Translations under genes and position numbers: made by a program
Shown here: positions 36,086 through 47,400 of the stretch, in pieces
How the letters are laid out: each line of letters opens with the position of its first letter
How positions within the stretch are numbered: position 1 is the stretch's first letter
Notes under the pieces: model-generated
The model's database searches: none
What the model was told of the DNA's origin: nothing
The model's input: only the letters and a program-made list of their open reading frames with translations
Source of the DNA: Heliocybe sulcata
Lineage: Eukaryota > Basidiomycota > Agaricomycetes > Gloeophyllales > Gloeophyllaceae
Assembly: GCA_004369045.1 (NCBI GenBank)
Contig: ML213510.1
Location: forward strand, 1,328,246-1,384,731
Reading direction: 5' to 3'
DNA: 56,486 nucleotides

Positions 36086-38541
36086 ATGGGCCCCGGTCTC
36101 AGAAAGACCCGCGTGGACGACTCTCAGTTGACCGCCCTCCTCGACGCCAAGGACACCCAAGTAAGTCCCCCATCTTTCCTCCCGCCATTAATCCAACCCA
36201 CTAACTAACCTGCCCCAGATCGCCCGCCTCGAGCTCGAATCGCGCGCCTTCGCAGCCCGCGCCTCCCACCTCCGCACGCGCCTCCTCGCCACCCTCGACA
36301 CCCTCGACTCGCAGCACCTCCACCACCGACACGAGCTCTCCGACTTCGAACACAAGCTCACTAGCCTGCGCGCAAAGCTCTCCAAGGCCGTCGCGCGCGC
36401 GCGGGAGGCAGAGGCTGAGCGGGACGATATGCGCGAGGCGGTCGTGGAGCTGGTCGAGAAAGGTGGGTCGCGAGATGGGAGGTGGGTGATGGGCGCCAGG
36501 CGACATGCTTGCTTGCTCACGTCTGTGTTTCTTGTTTACAGTCGAGAAGTCGAGTGATTGCAGTCTATGGCCGCACAGCCGCATACGCATGACAAGCCCA
36601 GCCGGTCTGTCCCCCCCTTCCCCACACACACATATACTCAATATCCCCCCTTCCCACAGAACCCTCCAGCACGCATCCTGCGATACACTACCCCCCGGTC
36701 ACCGACTTGCAAACCTACGCCGCCTCCCTCCTCGCCTCTCTCCACGCCGAACGAACCTCGCACTCCCTCACGCAGCGCCGCATCTCCCTCCTCGAAGCCC
36801 AACTCGCGCGGCGCGACGCCGAGCTCGAAGCGTGTCTCCACCACGCGGACCATCGGGAGCGTATCCGCGCCGACGAGAAAAGGCATACGGGTGGGAGAGG
36901 CGGGGAGGCGAGCATGACGGACGAGGAAGTTCTGGAAGTACTGGAAGCTGCCGCGGCGAGGAACCGCGCGCTCGAGGTGGAGGTGCAGCATATCGCTGCA
37001 CGGGTGAGTTATTTCCCTTCCCTTCCCCTTTCTCTCGCGCTGATACGGGACACGTGCGTAGTTAGCTACTGCACGCAGTGCTCGCTCTCCTTCTCCTCAA
37101 GCTCAAGACCCCTCGCTTCTACACCCGTACCCCATAACTCGTCCCACTAGTACATCCTCTCCTTCTCCTTTCCATCGCACGTGTTCACCTTCCTCGCTTC
37201 TCCCAGGTGCAGACCCAGATTCCCTCTCGCAGCAACCCAACCCCAACAGGCATACAAACCTCGACACCGGTACCGCGCTCACGGGACTAAGCCACCAAGT
37301 CGCGCTGTTGGGCCAACAGGTCGATGCGTTTCAGAAGGAGAGGGTGCGCCTCGCGCAACTCGTGAGAGGTGCGGACGAGGGAGATGCGGACCAAAGTTCG
37401 AATGAGCGAGTCGCGTTTGCTTCAGGCTCACATACCCTAGACTCGCACGACCTCCCCTCCTCTGACCCGGTACGCGCCGCTTTCTTTTTTCTGTGTGACG
37501 GCGATGCTGATGGCGTGCGTACCAGGAGAGTGCGGAGAGCACTGAGACGGTCCGTGCTGCCCCGCAGCGGTGAGCCTTGCTGGTTTGGGCGTTTGGGCGT
37601 TCTGGTTTCTGATGAGGATGTGCTTTTAGAAATCAGGAAATGGAGGTGGAGGGGCCGACACATGCAGATCTGATGAGTGAGATTCGGAAGTTGCAAGAGC
37701 TCGTGATGCGCTGCGTCCCTCCTCCCGTTCCAGCAGCGATGCAGGTGAGTCCGTGGTGTGTTGTTATGTACGGGTGTTGATCTCCTCGTGGTCAGGACGC
37801 AATACCGATACCAGGCCTCGAGAGGAGTGAGCCTGGGTCTGGATCGCCGCGGGCGGCGAAGGTGAGTATTATTTCGGCTGTGCGGGCGGTTGACCAATGC
37901 ATCTCTTGTCAAAGCCCTCGAACGCTCACCCCGCGCACACGGCGGCAATGGGAGACCTTTCACAAGACGTAGGTCTGGCGTGTCCTTCTTTCTTTGCTGT
38001 CGCTGACGGGCTTCGGGGTGTAGAATGAGAATGCGGAGGATGGGAGTGGGATGGTGAGTCCGATAACGTGCGTTCGGCGGGAGCGTGGGCTTATGATCCT
38101 CTGCAGAGTCGTGATACGGGCATAGGAGAAGGAGGCGAGGAGAGTATGGAGATCTCGACGCCTGTCGTGCCTTCACTGCACCCCGTTCCCCTTTTTGCCC
38201 CGGAGCGAGCGATCGACCCGCAGCGGCTGCATAGCACGCCGTTTTCGCCGCCGCCGCTTCGGCTTGGGGGGGAGGTAGGTTTGATGCCTGACGATGCGGG
38301 CCGAGAGAGCGCCCCTGCCACTCCTGGCGGTGGGGGTGAGGACTTGGAGCCTGCTATGGGCGGAGGGTTTGGAGTGTTCTTGGAGAGCGAGGACGAGGGC
38401 GCGGTGATGGAGAGCGAGAACTCGGGCGCGTTGGTGGAGAGCGGGGACTCGGAGGCTACGCCTACTCGACCTCAGCCCGAGCACGCTGGGGAGGTGCGGG
38501 GGGGATGGAGTGCGGGGGAGGAGATGCTGATCGAGTTGTAG
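36086..38541 (+). CDS. Coiled-coil protein of unknown function, 625 aa
   Basis: Eleven exons close in frame with canonical splice sites: 36086-36160, 36219-36462, 36542-36604, 36660-37003, 37062-37469, 37526-37569, 37630-37744, 37796-37861, 37915-37968, 38024-38053 and 38107-38541. Two long heptad-like regions are visible: residues about 15-110 (LTALLDAKDTQIARLELESR and onward, rich in Leu/Ala/Arg/Glu) and about 140-240 (LQTYAASLLASLHAERTSH and onward). A third short one surrounds LMSEIRKLQELVMRC. The middle is Ser/Pro-rich. The C-terminal 145 residues are acidic and Gly/Pro-rich and hold three copies of a nine-residue unit (ESEDEGAVM, ESENSGALV, ESGDSEATP). There is no signal peptide or membrane helix. 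Structure suggests a scaffold or cytoskeletal role, but I do not recognise the family. Confidence 0.75.
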
Positions 38542-39182
38542 GCGTCTATGTGTTGTATGCTTTTGCTATCACGGATTTACGATATTTTGTTCCATGACCG
38601 GTGCCATACGCGTTCGTAGTTGTGAACGACATGGGCATCGCGTTGCCAGTCCGGATTGCTGTTGAGTACTAAGTCTATCTGAATGTCTGGCGAGTTTACT
38701 ATCCTTTGCTTTCCGTGTCTGCGCCATTACAAATAGAGGCAATTTTTTTGCGTGCATCTTCGCACTCATTAGTTGACTGATCATCGGTTTCGATATCGTA
38801 CGTTCATTTTCGACTTCGTCCTTGCCTCCCTCACACTATGTGGATTGCACTGGCGAGACACCGCTGCCCCCTGTACCGAAGCTCAGAATCCGTTGTAAGT
38901 TTGTGAACTTGATTCCGCGCAGCTCGTGGCTGAGCTGTCGACCAGATGCACGGTATTCCCTTCCTTTGCTCTCCATCTAACTACTAACTAGCAGGGATAG
39001 TGAGACAGTACTACGAGCCATATCTCTAACCGTGATATGACGAGGCGAAAAGCACAGAGCCTCGGGAAGTTAGAGCGGTTGTAGTGATCATAAGCCTGTG
39101 ACAGCGACAGAACAGTGCGTGTATTCCGGTTTCTTCTTTTTGATTTCTCTGTGTTGGTTCTCCTTAAGCTCGGGACACGCAG
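38542..39182. other. Intergenic, no gene seen
   Basis: The 3' flanks of two converging genes. T-rich and mixed sequence with no supported frame. A degraded stretch near 38820-39060 shows intron-like TCTAACTACTAACTAGCAG but no flanking coding sequence. Confidence 0.5.
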
Positions 39183-41311
39183 TCATGCATCACCACCGCA
39201 CGAGATCGATATGAGATTTCGGACCCCCTCAGACCGAGGAATAATCCTGTATCTGTAATCCCGGGGAGCGCTAGGATAATAGCATCTCAACACGACGAGG
39301 TCGGTTGGGATACTATAGACACTCACGATACGATTCCGGACGTCATCTCCACACGCATATGCTCGTCCAGAGGTGGCGAAATGGTGAACGCGTGCAGAAT
39401 GTGCGAGACTGCTGCGTACATCGCGCTGTCGCTGAACCAGCGGCCGGGGCAGATCCTGGTCGGTGCGCGTCAGCTGGAAAAGAAGCAAGGAAAGAAGAAA
39501 GGAGACGGAGCGTACCGCCGTCCGCCGCCGAATGCGGCTAGGGGATCTTTGCCTGCCAGGTCGAGCTTGCCGTTTTTGAGGAAGCGCTCGGGGTTGAATT
39601 GCTCGGGGTCTGGGTATACGGCTGGGTCGTGAAGGATGGACCTGGGAGAGATGAGAATGCGTGTACGCATGATGCAAACCGGAAGAAAACTTACCAGGAA
39701 TTTAATAGTATAATGGATTGTTTGGGGATCGAGTATCCGTTGTACTCTCCGTCCGACGAGGATGTATGGGGCAGCGCTAGATGCACATCAGGTGCTATCA
39801 TGATCACGGTAAAAGTAACGCCTCACATAGTGGGACAACTGGCTGCCAGCGCTGGATTTCTTTCATGACAGCGTTGAGGTAAGGGAGGTGATGTCGATCC
39901 TCGTAACCGGGCAACCGGTCCTTGCCCACTATCCTGTCGAGTTCCATCTGCGCCTTCGCCTGTACCTCCGGGTACATGGCCATTGCGAGAAGAAAGACCC
40001 TGAACGCGGAGAATGTCTACCCCCGGTGGTGAGAGATGGTGAGGACTGCTCGGCTGCCGCTGTACTTACGGTATCCACGCCAGCTGAGTGGCGGGTCTGT
40101 CAGAGGGTAACACGATTCGACGAAGGTGACGTACCTATGTATGCAGATGCTGCAGCGTATTTGGCCGCATGTGTGTCCTTGTCGGCTTCACCGGAATCCT
40201 GTGCTTTCCGAAGGAGCTCTGAGAGAACGCAATGTTCCTCCTCTCCTCGGGTCTATTGAAAGAGGTGGTATCGACATGAAGGCCTAGATAGGACGCTTAC
40301 ACACCATTTGCTTTACAACGAGATCATAAGGATTATCGGTAAGGGCATGCACATGTTGCTTGAACAGAGCTATTCTTCTCTTCCACCCGGTCAGGGGGGA
40401 CCAGGATGGGGCATGTTTGACTAGGCGTTCGTTAGATTGAAAGTCAGACGTGTGATTATAGACATACGTATCGGGAAGTACTCCACAAGAAATTCCCCTG
40501 GAATTGTGGCCTCTTCAAAGTCATGGATTGCTGTCTCGGCAGCCTCTATCCACTTGTCATCCCAGCTCGAAATGTGGATACCATATGTCACTTCAAGAAC
40601 AAGAGAAGCGAAAGTCCTGTTTCGAGAAGTGGGGTCAGTGGAGCGAATGGACGATGCACCGGCTGGGACGCACAGACGGAGGTGATGTTTATACTGGTCT
40701 GGAGCATCCAGGAGATGTTGAAGGAGATGGCGAGTCTTCTTGAGCACGAGAGGATGGTAACTCTCTACCATCCCAGGACCGTACCCGTGGTGGAAAGCGC
40801 GCCTGTGTCTACGCCATGTATCTCCATACTCAATGGAGCCGGTCATATTCAAGAAATCTCTACATAGCTCAATCGTGATGAGGATATGCCTCCGTGGAGA
40901 GATTGCGCGATCGCAGCTCACATGTCACTGAGCACGATGCTCTGAGGGCGGTCAGAATACTTGACGGATTCCTTGTTGAAGAGGTCGTCCACCGCCTGCG
41001 CTGAGCAGAGAACTATAATCGGTTGTCCCCATATTGTTACGGAGATCACGTCACCTTCCGAGGGTGTAAGCACCGGAAGTTAGAGTATGTCATATGCGCC
41101 CCTGCTTACCGTATCTCTTGCTCCAGTCAGTGTACGTTTTCCAGGGATGTACGGTTGGAATATCGAGTAGATTCCCTATCAATGGCCAACGCGCTGGTCC
41201 CGGCGGCAATGGTAACCTGCGCGTTGATCCGGCATTTCCTGGAAGGCGGCGGAAAATCACCCATACAACAGGGATAGCAAGGGCGAGGATGAGACATGTA
41301 TACGAATCCAT
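39183..41311 (-). CDS. Cytochrome P450 monooxygenase
   Basis: A microsomal haem-thiolate monooxygenase; substrate unknown. Twelve exons close in frame: 41311-41110, 41054-40922, 40859-40674, 40616-40468, 40420-40305, 40252-40135, 40083-40070, 40016-39827, 39776-39695, 39641-39516, 39455-39327 and 39270-39183, for 510 aa, the usual length. The order is normal: N-terminal anchor (CLILALAIPVVWVIF), proline hinge LPLPPGP, C-helix WRRHRR, I-helix AGVDTTFS, K-helix ExxR in MKEIQRW, FNPERF, and the haem loop FGGGRRICPGRWF with its Cys. The I-helix motif spans a 14-nt exon. The ATG at 41311 is preferred over 41326 because the pseudogene copy keeps the former. The hinge and PLIGNLLDIP resemble basidiomycete P450s annotated as O-methylsterigmatocystin oxidoreductase-like (e.g. 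CYP5144-type), an assignment I cannot verify. No other biosynthetic genes adjoin it. A dead paralogue lies about 9 kb away in inverse orientation. Confidence 0.92.
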
Positions 41312-42211
41312 CGCATGTGAAGGCATTCAGGCGATGGACATGGATACATATAACCCGGCCGTGAATGGCCCTAAGGCGGCGAAGAACTTTGATACAGTTT
41401 AGGCTGAGTTCGAGTATCACCGTGTACGGAGCAATCGAGCATCCGGGAGTCAGATGAGCACGCAGGAGGAAGCGCAGACTACGCTAGAACAGGTCATATG
41501 ACGAAGCATAGAGAAAGGATATAGTGGGAAGACGAGACGATACCGGGAGTGCGGAGTTCCTCGTAGTTTTGCGAAGATAGGTAGGTTCAGGATACAGTAT
41601 ATAGAGCGGCCCGAGAGGACGGCTCGGAGAGCAAGTCCCAGCCCGGGAATTATTGGTGAGCATTCCTTGACTTGACGGAACAGCAGCGATCTGTGTTTAG
41701 TAGGGATTTGAGAATGCTTCGCTCCGGACACGGTGAAGGAGAACCATAAAGGCTGATATTTGCGACTTTGATCCCACGTTGGATGGGTACCCGATGATGC
41801 ATCGTTCTGAGCGTGCTTGATACGGCAGGCTCAATATTTAGCTGGGCAAGTAGTCGCCAGGCCTGGTGAGAGAGTGAACGGGACGCGCCCAAGAGGCTCA
41901 AGCTCAAGCGCCAAGTCAAGACCACGGCAAGTCCCGTGCTGTTGTCGCACCGCACCCAAACACTATCGTTAAAATGTTAATGACTTGAGGCTTTTAATGC
42001 GACCATCAAGTTTTCAATTTAGAAAGCCGTCCACCCCACGCGTTCAATCTCAATTGTCATGCTTCAGCATAACAACATGGCATAACAGTTATCAATGGCG
42101 CGGAACACTTGCGCAACCCCAGGTATCGCGATTTATACAAAATAATACCACACGGTGGCATGCATATCCTCCAACGCAATATCTACTCTCCACATTCCGA
42201 CAGATTGAGGT
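41312..42211. other. P450 promoter region; no gene seen
   Basis: Upstream flank of the minus-strand P450. Roughly 41312-41700 aligns in patches with 29.8-30.1 kb beside the pseudogene, so the duplication includes the promoter. The rest shows no supported frame and includes the 3' flank of the next minus-strand gene. Confidence 0.5.
41598..41603 (-). promoter_or_regulatory. TATA box of the P450 gene
   Basis: TATATA on the minus strand about 290 bp upstream of the P450 ATG, in a block still alignable with the promoter of the pseudogene copy, where the TATA has been lost (it reads CGTACAAC). The distance implies a long leader or a distal TATA. Confidence 0.35.
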
Positions 42212-42637
42212 CTACCACAGGACCTCGTCTTCTTCATGGAACGTCACGCGCTTGACGCTATTCGTACGGCTGGGAGAGCTGGAGTTGCTGCCTCGAAGAC
42301 TCGACCGGACTGGAGGCGGGCTACGGCAGACAGGCGGCGGCACAGGTAGGGATGGCGGGGATTTGCGCGGTGGTTTTGGGGAGGCAGGCTTGAGGAAGCG
42401 CTTCCAGAACGGGAGCCGGGCATTTGGAGACCTCGATCGTGAACTCGAGCGGGCGTTGTCCCGGGTTTGGTGGCATGCAGAGAGTGATGGGGTTGATTGA
42501 TGCCGTTGGGGAGCGCTGCAGAGAATGAGTGAGTAGGTGGCATGGCGTGAGTGAACCGGAAGGTGGGCGTACGAAAGAGCGTAGGGCTGGGAGATGTACC
42601 CCGGTTGGATGGTGTAGCGGGGGTAGTTTCTGAGCAT
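42212..42637 (-). CDS. Small basic Ser/Pro-rich protein with KRVTF motif
   Basis: A frame starting MLRNYPRYTI and ending RTNSVKRVTFHEEDEVLW gives 141 aa, or 122 aa if a 57-nt GTACGC..CTGCAG segment (within about 42510-42575) is removed; both readings stay in frame. The middle is basic with RSSSRSRSP and PFWKRFLKPASPKPP. Near the C-terminus KRVTF fits the RVxF docking consensus for protein phosphatase 1, followed by an acidic stretch. There is no signal peptide or membrane helix. I do not recognise the family, and function as a phosphatase regulator is only a hypothesis. It might extend upstream to an ATG at 42754. Confidence 0.48.
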   Translation of the reverse strand: MLRNYPRYTIQPGYISQPYALSYAHLPVHSRHATYSLILCSAPQRHQSTPSLSACHQTRDNARSSSRSRSPNARLPFWKRFLKPASPKPPRKSPPSLPVPPPVCRSPPPVRSSLRGSNSSSPSRTNSVKRVTFHEEDEVLW

Positions 42638-44486
42638 GACGGGTCGTAATGATGGATGCGCGATATGTACAGTATACACGATGTGCACCAGAGACCAGCC
42701 GGAGGAGCACGGAGGACTGGATGCGCAATGGGAGCCGTCTTTATAGCATGCCACCCTACCGTTCCGACTATCGTCGAAGTTCTGTGATCGGCGCGGAAGT
42801 TAAGAACCGAGGAGTTGTGGGTGCATGGCGATGGTGAAGGAAGCGCGGAAGCAAGTACTTTGTGGGCGCATGTTGATGGATAAGGAGGAACAAAGGGCTA
42901 CTGCTGTATGTGGCAGTGTTACGCGGACGTTGATGATCGGCAGGGAGACAAGCGAGGATAGGCGCTCGTGGATTTTGAAGATAGCGCAGTTTGAGGATAG
43001 TAGGAAATGGAGAACAATGGGGGAGAACGTAGACAGAAAAGGCCTGGAAAATTGAGTTTCTGATAGGAACATAGAGGCGAGATCGATTTAGAGCTCGACA
43101 GGAGAAGCGTTAAAGGAGGGCTTCCAGGACTGATGGGAGGTAGCGTCGACATTTTTCGTGCTTCTAGGGCAAGAAAACAGTTCTGGGGCGGCCGGAACCA
43201 CTTGGGTGAAGGACCATTTGCTTCACCAAGCGAGGCGACCCGAAGGTTGGCGGGGCTTGGCATTAGTTGGACCCAGGCGAGTTAACGCAGCCACTACAAA
43301 GCGCGACTGGTTACTAAAGAGGGGGAACGAGAGCAGGGAATCCAAATTTCTCATGGAAATACGGCTCTCGCGCCCCCTTCTTGGCTATACGGCCTGTGGC
43401 ATTCTTGAACGTACGAGTAAATCTCCTTAGCCACTTTGTCCGACCTTTGAGTACTTTTCATCAGTTGGTAGACGGTAGCAGGCATCTATGAACGATACGA
43501 AGCAATAGGTTAAGCCTGAGTCGTCGGGGACGTGCGCGGAAGAAGTGCCTCTGCCCTTTGACCAGGACCGGACAACGGACGGTTGAAAGTAAAAGGGAGA
43601 GGTACGGGACCGCTTGCGGATGCACGACGGGAAGCTCGTGCCCAATTATTGCGGAAAAATGTTGAATCCTCTGCCTCGTGGAGACGGCGTGGTGGTGTCC
43701 AGTACGACAAAGCGCGGACTGACGAAATAACCGATAGTCTGCCAAGGATCCAAGCCGCCAGATGCTCGTAGATCAGATAATTATAATCATATATTGTCGC
43801 CATTCTGGTCCGAACAATGAATGCCATAGCGCACTGACGTCAGTGCGAGATTCCGACAAACGACTGCTAGCGAGGACGACTGAGCGATGGCGATGTCGAA
43901 GAAAAAAGGCTTGCGTCTTTGGCGATGGGCGTTCTGGCAGTCAACTAGTCGCCGTATAAAGTCGAGGTCGTTTGGAACCAGCCGTGGTGTATTGACCCAG
44001 AATCGCGGAAATTGGACCATTCGAGGAGAACGTGCTCCTTGAGTAGCCTGCCCTGAGCTATCTCTCCCACTTCTGTGCGCGTCTTCAGATTTACGTTCCT
44101 GATCCTGGCTTAAGCTTGAACTCCAGAATGTGCAGACATACCCAAGAAGTGAGATTGGTGTATTGTAGCAAAACATGCCGCATCACAAGTCCTGATGAAA
44201 CCCTCCAGGCCCTATTGTATGTCGTTAGCTTACAAATGCGAGAACTAAACTCACACTGCAGCTGGCAGGACCTCCAGAAGCTGCCACTCGCCCGCGCCGA
44301 GGCACAGTTGTCCGTAGTTCATACCCTGCAAGAGATGGTTCAACCGACCTGAAAGCGTAAAGGTCGCGTCGCGTGGGATTCGCGTGGCTAGCACGACCAA
44401 AATTTTGAAAGTCCGACGATTTTTTGGACTGGGTTTGGACTCGAGCTTGACCTTATCGTCCCATCCTCATCGTCCGGTCGCTCACC
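42638..44486. other. Intergenic, possible unrecognised fragments
   Basis: No gene could be established. On plus, a frame ending at 44352 contains a protein-like stretch (LARAEAQLSVVHTLQEMV) after a plausible GTATGT..CTGCAG intron. On minus, 44176-43787 gives a 129-codon frame. The two overlap and neither extends into a full model. The last 100 bp are presumably the importin promoter. Confidence 0.35.
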
Positions 44487-47400
44487 ATGGATGTAAGTCC
44501 TCAAAAGCTTCAGTACGAGGGTTGGGTTCCTCATGTCTCGTTGTAGCCCAACTTTGTGCAGGGCCTTCACGATCTTTTGGTGCAATCGACCGCGAATGAT
44601 ACCGTCCAGCTCAAAGCTGTATGATCGCTTCATCCTACCCTCCACGCGCTTGCTGAATACTCTGCTCAGGCTACCGCGCAGCTAAATCAAAACTACTACA
44701 AAAGCCCTGCATGTATACCCGCTCTTGCGAGCATTATCGCCAGCTCGCCGACCGAGGCGGTACGTCTTTAGCGTTCAGCCGAGTGAGGAAAGTGATTTTA
44801 CGCGTATGTTTCGGTTGACAGGTCCGCCAGCTGGCTGGTGTTGAGATGCGAAAGCGCGTTATCAACAACAACGGTGCTCTTTGGATCGAGGTCCCTCAGG
44901 ATCAGAGGGACCAGATCAAGTCTCAAGTGATCGAGTTAACGCTGAACGAATCCAGGCGTGTATCTCGTCTTCCAGATCCTGTACCCCTCTGACAGGATAA
45001 CAGTAAAATTGTCCGACACTCGACTGCCCGTGTCGTCGCCGCTATTGCTACTATTGAAGTCCCCCTGGGCACCTGGGCGCAGCTCCTCCCTTTCCTCCAC
45101 CAAACCGCTACCTCCGCCCAGGTCTCTCACCGTGAAGTCGGCATCTACGTTCTTTACACTGTGCTGGAGAACATCATCGAGGCCTTCCAGAATGAGATGC
45201 AGAATCTCTTCAAGCTGTTCGAGGGTCTGATGAATGATCCGGAGAGCGAGGAGGTTAGAATCACGACTGTGAGATGTTTGGGCGTGATCGCGCAGTATAT
45301 CGATGCGGATGACAAGAAGGAGATTGTGAGTCCTTCAGTGCACGAACCCGCGATGCTCGGACTAATTCGGCGTAGCAAGCGTTCCGTGGTCTACTCCCTG
45401 GTATGATGCACATCATCGGCCAGTGTGTCGAGTCAGGCAACGAGGCTGGGGCAAGGCAGCTTTTCGACGTTCTCGAAACGCTCCTCATTCTGGTATGTTT
45501 ATCGGTTATGCCTCGGGGCATAGTCGCTCATATGAGGGTCTTGATAGGAAATCCCGATCCTCTCCAACCACATTCCCAGCCTCGCCCAGTTCCTTCTCCA
45601 ATGTGGTGGAAATAGCAACTACGACACGGAGCTCCGTATCCTCGCCCTGAATGCGCTCAACTGGACTGTCGAATAGTAGGTGACCGTGACGCTTGAATGC
45701 GCTTGTGCTGATGGAGTCCACAGCAAAAAGTCCAAGATCCAGAGCAACGAACTCGCACCTGTCATCTTGCAGGGTCTTATGCCCATCGCTTGTGAGCCCG
45801 AGCCGGAGGACATCGATGATGAGGCTCCCTCCCGCGTACGTCTGCTCTGTTCCTCTTTACCTCCCGCCATTTCACATCGTCCTCTACCCAGTCTGCACTG
45901 CGCACTATCGACACCCTCGCTACCCAACTACCCCCATCCCAGGTCTTCCCCGCCCTCCGCACGCTCCTGCAACAATACTTCAGCTCTTCGGACCCCAACA
46001 GCCGGCGCGGCGCGATGCTCGCGCTCGGCGTGTCGGTGGAGGGCTGCTCGGAGTTTATGACACCTTTGATTGAGCACATCTGGCCGTTTGTGGAGAGCGG
46101 GTTGAGAGACGAGGATGCGAGTGTGAGGAAGGCGAGTTGTGTGGCCGTCAGTTGTTTGTGTGAATGGTTGGAGGAGGAGTGTGCGGCGAAGCATGCGACG
46201 TTGGTACCGGTGAGTGTTGGATTCTTAGTCGCGACTGGACGATGAGCTGATGGTGTTGCAGATGATCATGCAACTCGTCAACGATCCCGCTACCCAGCGA
46301 TCGGCGTGTACCGCGCTCGACGCGCTGCTCGAGATCATGCATGATTCGATCGACCAGTACCTGGGTCTCATCATGGAGCGTCTCGCTGTGCTCCTGGACT
46401 CTGCGCCGCTTTCAGTCAAGGCAGTCGTCACGGGCGCGATTGGCTCCGCCGCGCACGCTTCGAAAGACAAGTTCCTGCCGTACTTCCAGCCAACGATGGA
46501 CCGGATTAAGCACTTCCTCCTGCTCACTGGCGAGGGCGAGGAGACGGAGCTGCGCGGTATCACGATGGACGCGATCGGGACGTTCGCGGAGGCGGTGGGG
46601 AAGGAGACGTTCCGGCCGTATTTCCCGGATATGATGAAGCAGGCGTTCCAGGGGATGGAAATGGGCAGCGCGCGTTTGAGGGAGTGCAGCTTTTTGTTCT
46701 TTGGAGTGATGGCGCGGGTGTTTGAGGAGGAGTTTGCGCCGTATTTGGGAAGCGTCGTCCCAGCGCTTGTGGCGAGCTGCAATCAGCCGGAGCAAGGGCA
46801 GGAGCCGTTGTCGCGTGAGTGGTTTTGAGATTGGTTGTGGGGCGGTTGCTGATGTGGGTTGTAGTGAGCAACTCGGAGGCGGCGGCTGCGTTTGGGACGG
46901 GCACGTCGCCTGCGAACGCGATCGTCATCCAGGACGGCGGGGAGAGCACGCGGATTGAGATTGAGGACCTCGAGGCGGATGTGGACAAGATGCTCGATGT
47001 GAACAGCGCGATTGCGGTCGAGAAGGAGATCGCAGCGGATACGATGGGGTCGTTGTTTGAGAGCACGAAGAACCATTTCTTGCCCTACGTCGAGCAGTGT
47101 ACGCTGGCGCTTGTGGAGCTGCTGAACCATTATTATGAGGGGATTAGGAAGAGTGCGACGGAGAGTTTGTTGGAGATTGTGAGGGTCTTTTATGAGCTGA
47201 GTGGGAGTCCGGAGTGGACGGCGGGCATGGCGAGTGTGAAGGTGAGTGCGAGAAGGAATTTGGTGGTGAGTGTGACGCTGATGGAGGGATAGGCGCCGTA
47301 TTTGGATGCGAATGTGCAGCAGCTCGTTGGGCATGTCCTGCCTGCGCTGTTGGAGATGTATGAGTCGGAGGATAACAAGTGAGTGTTGCTTTCCATGATG

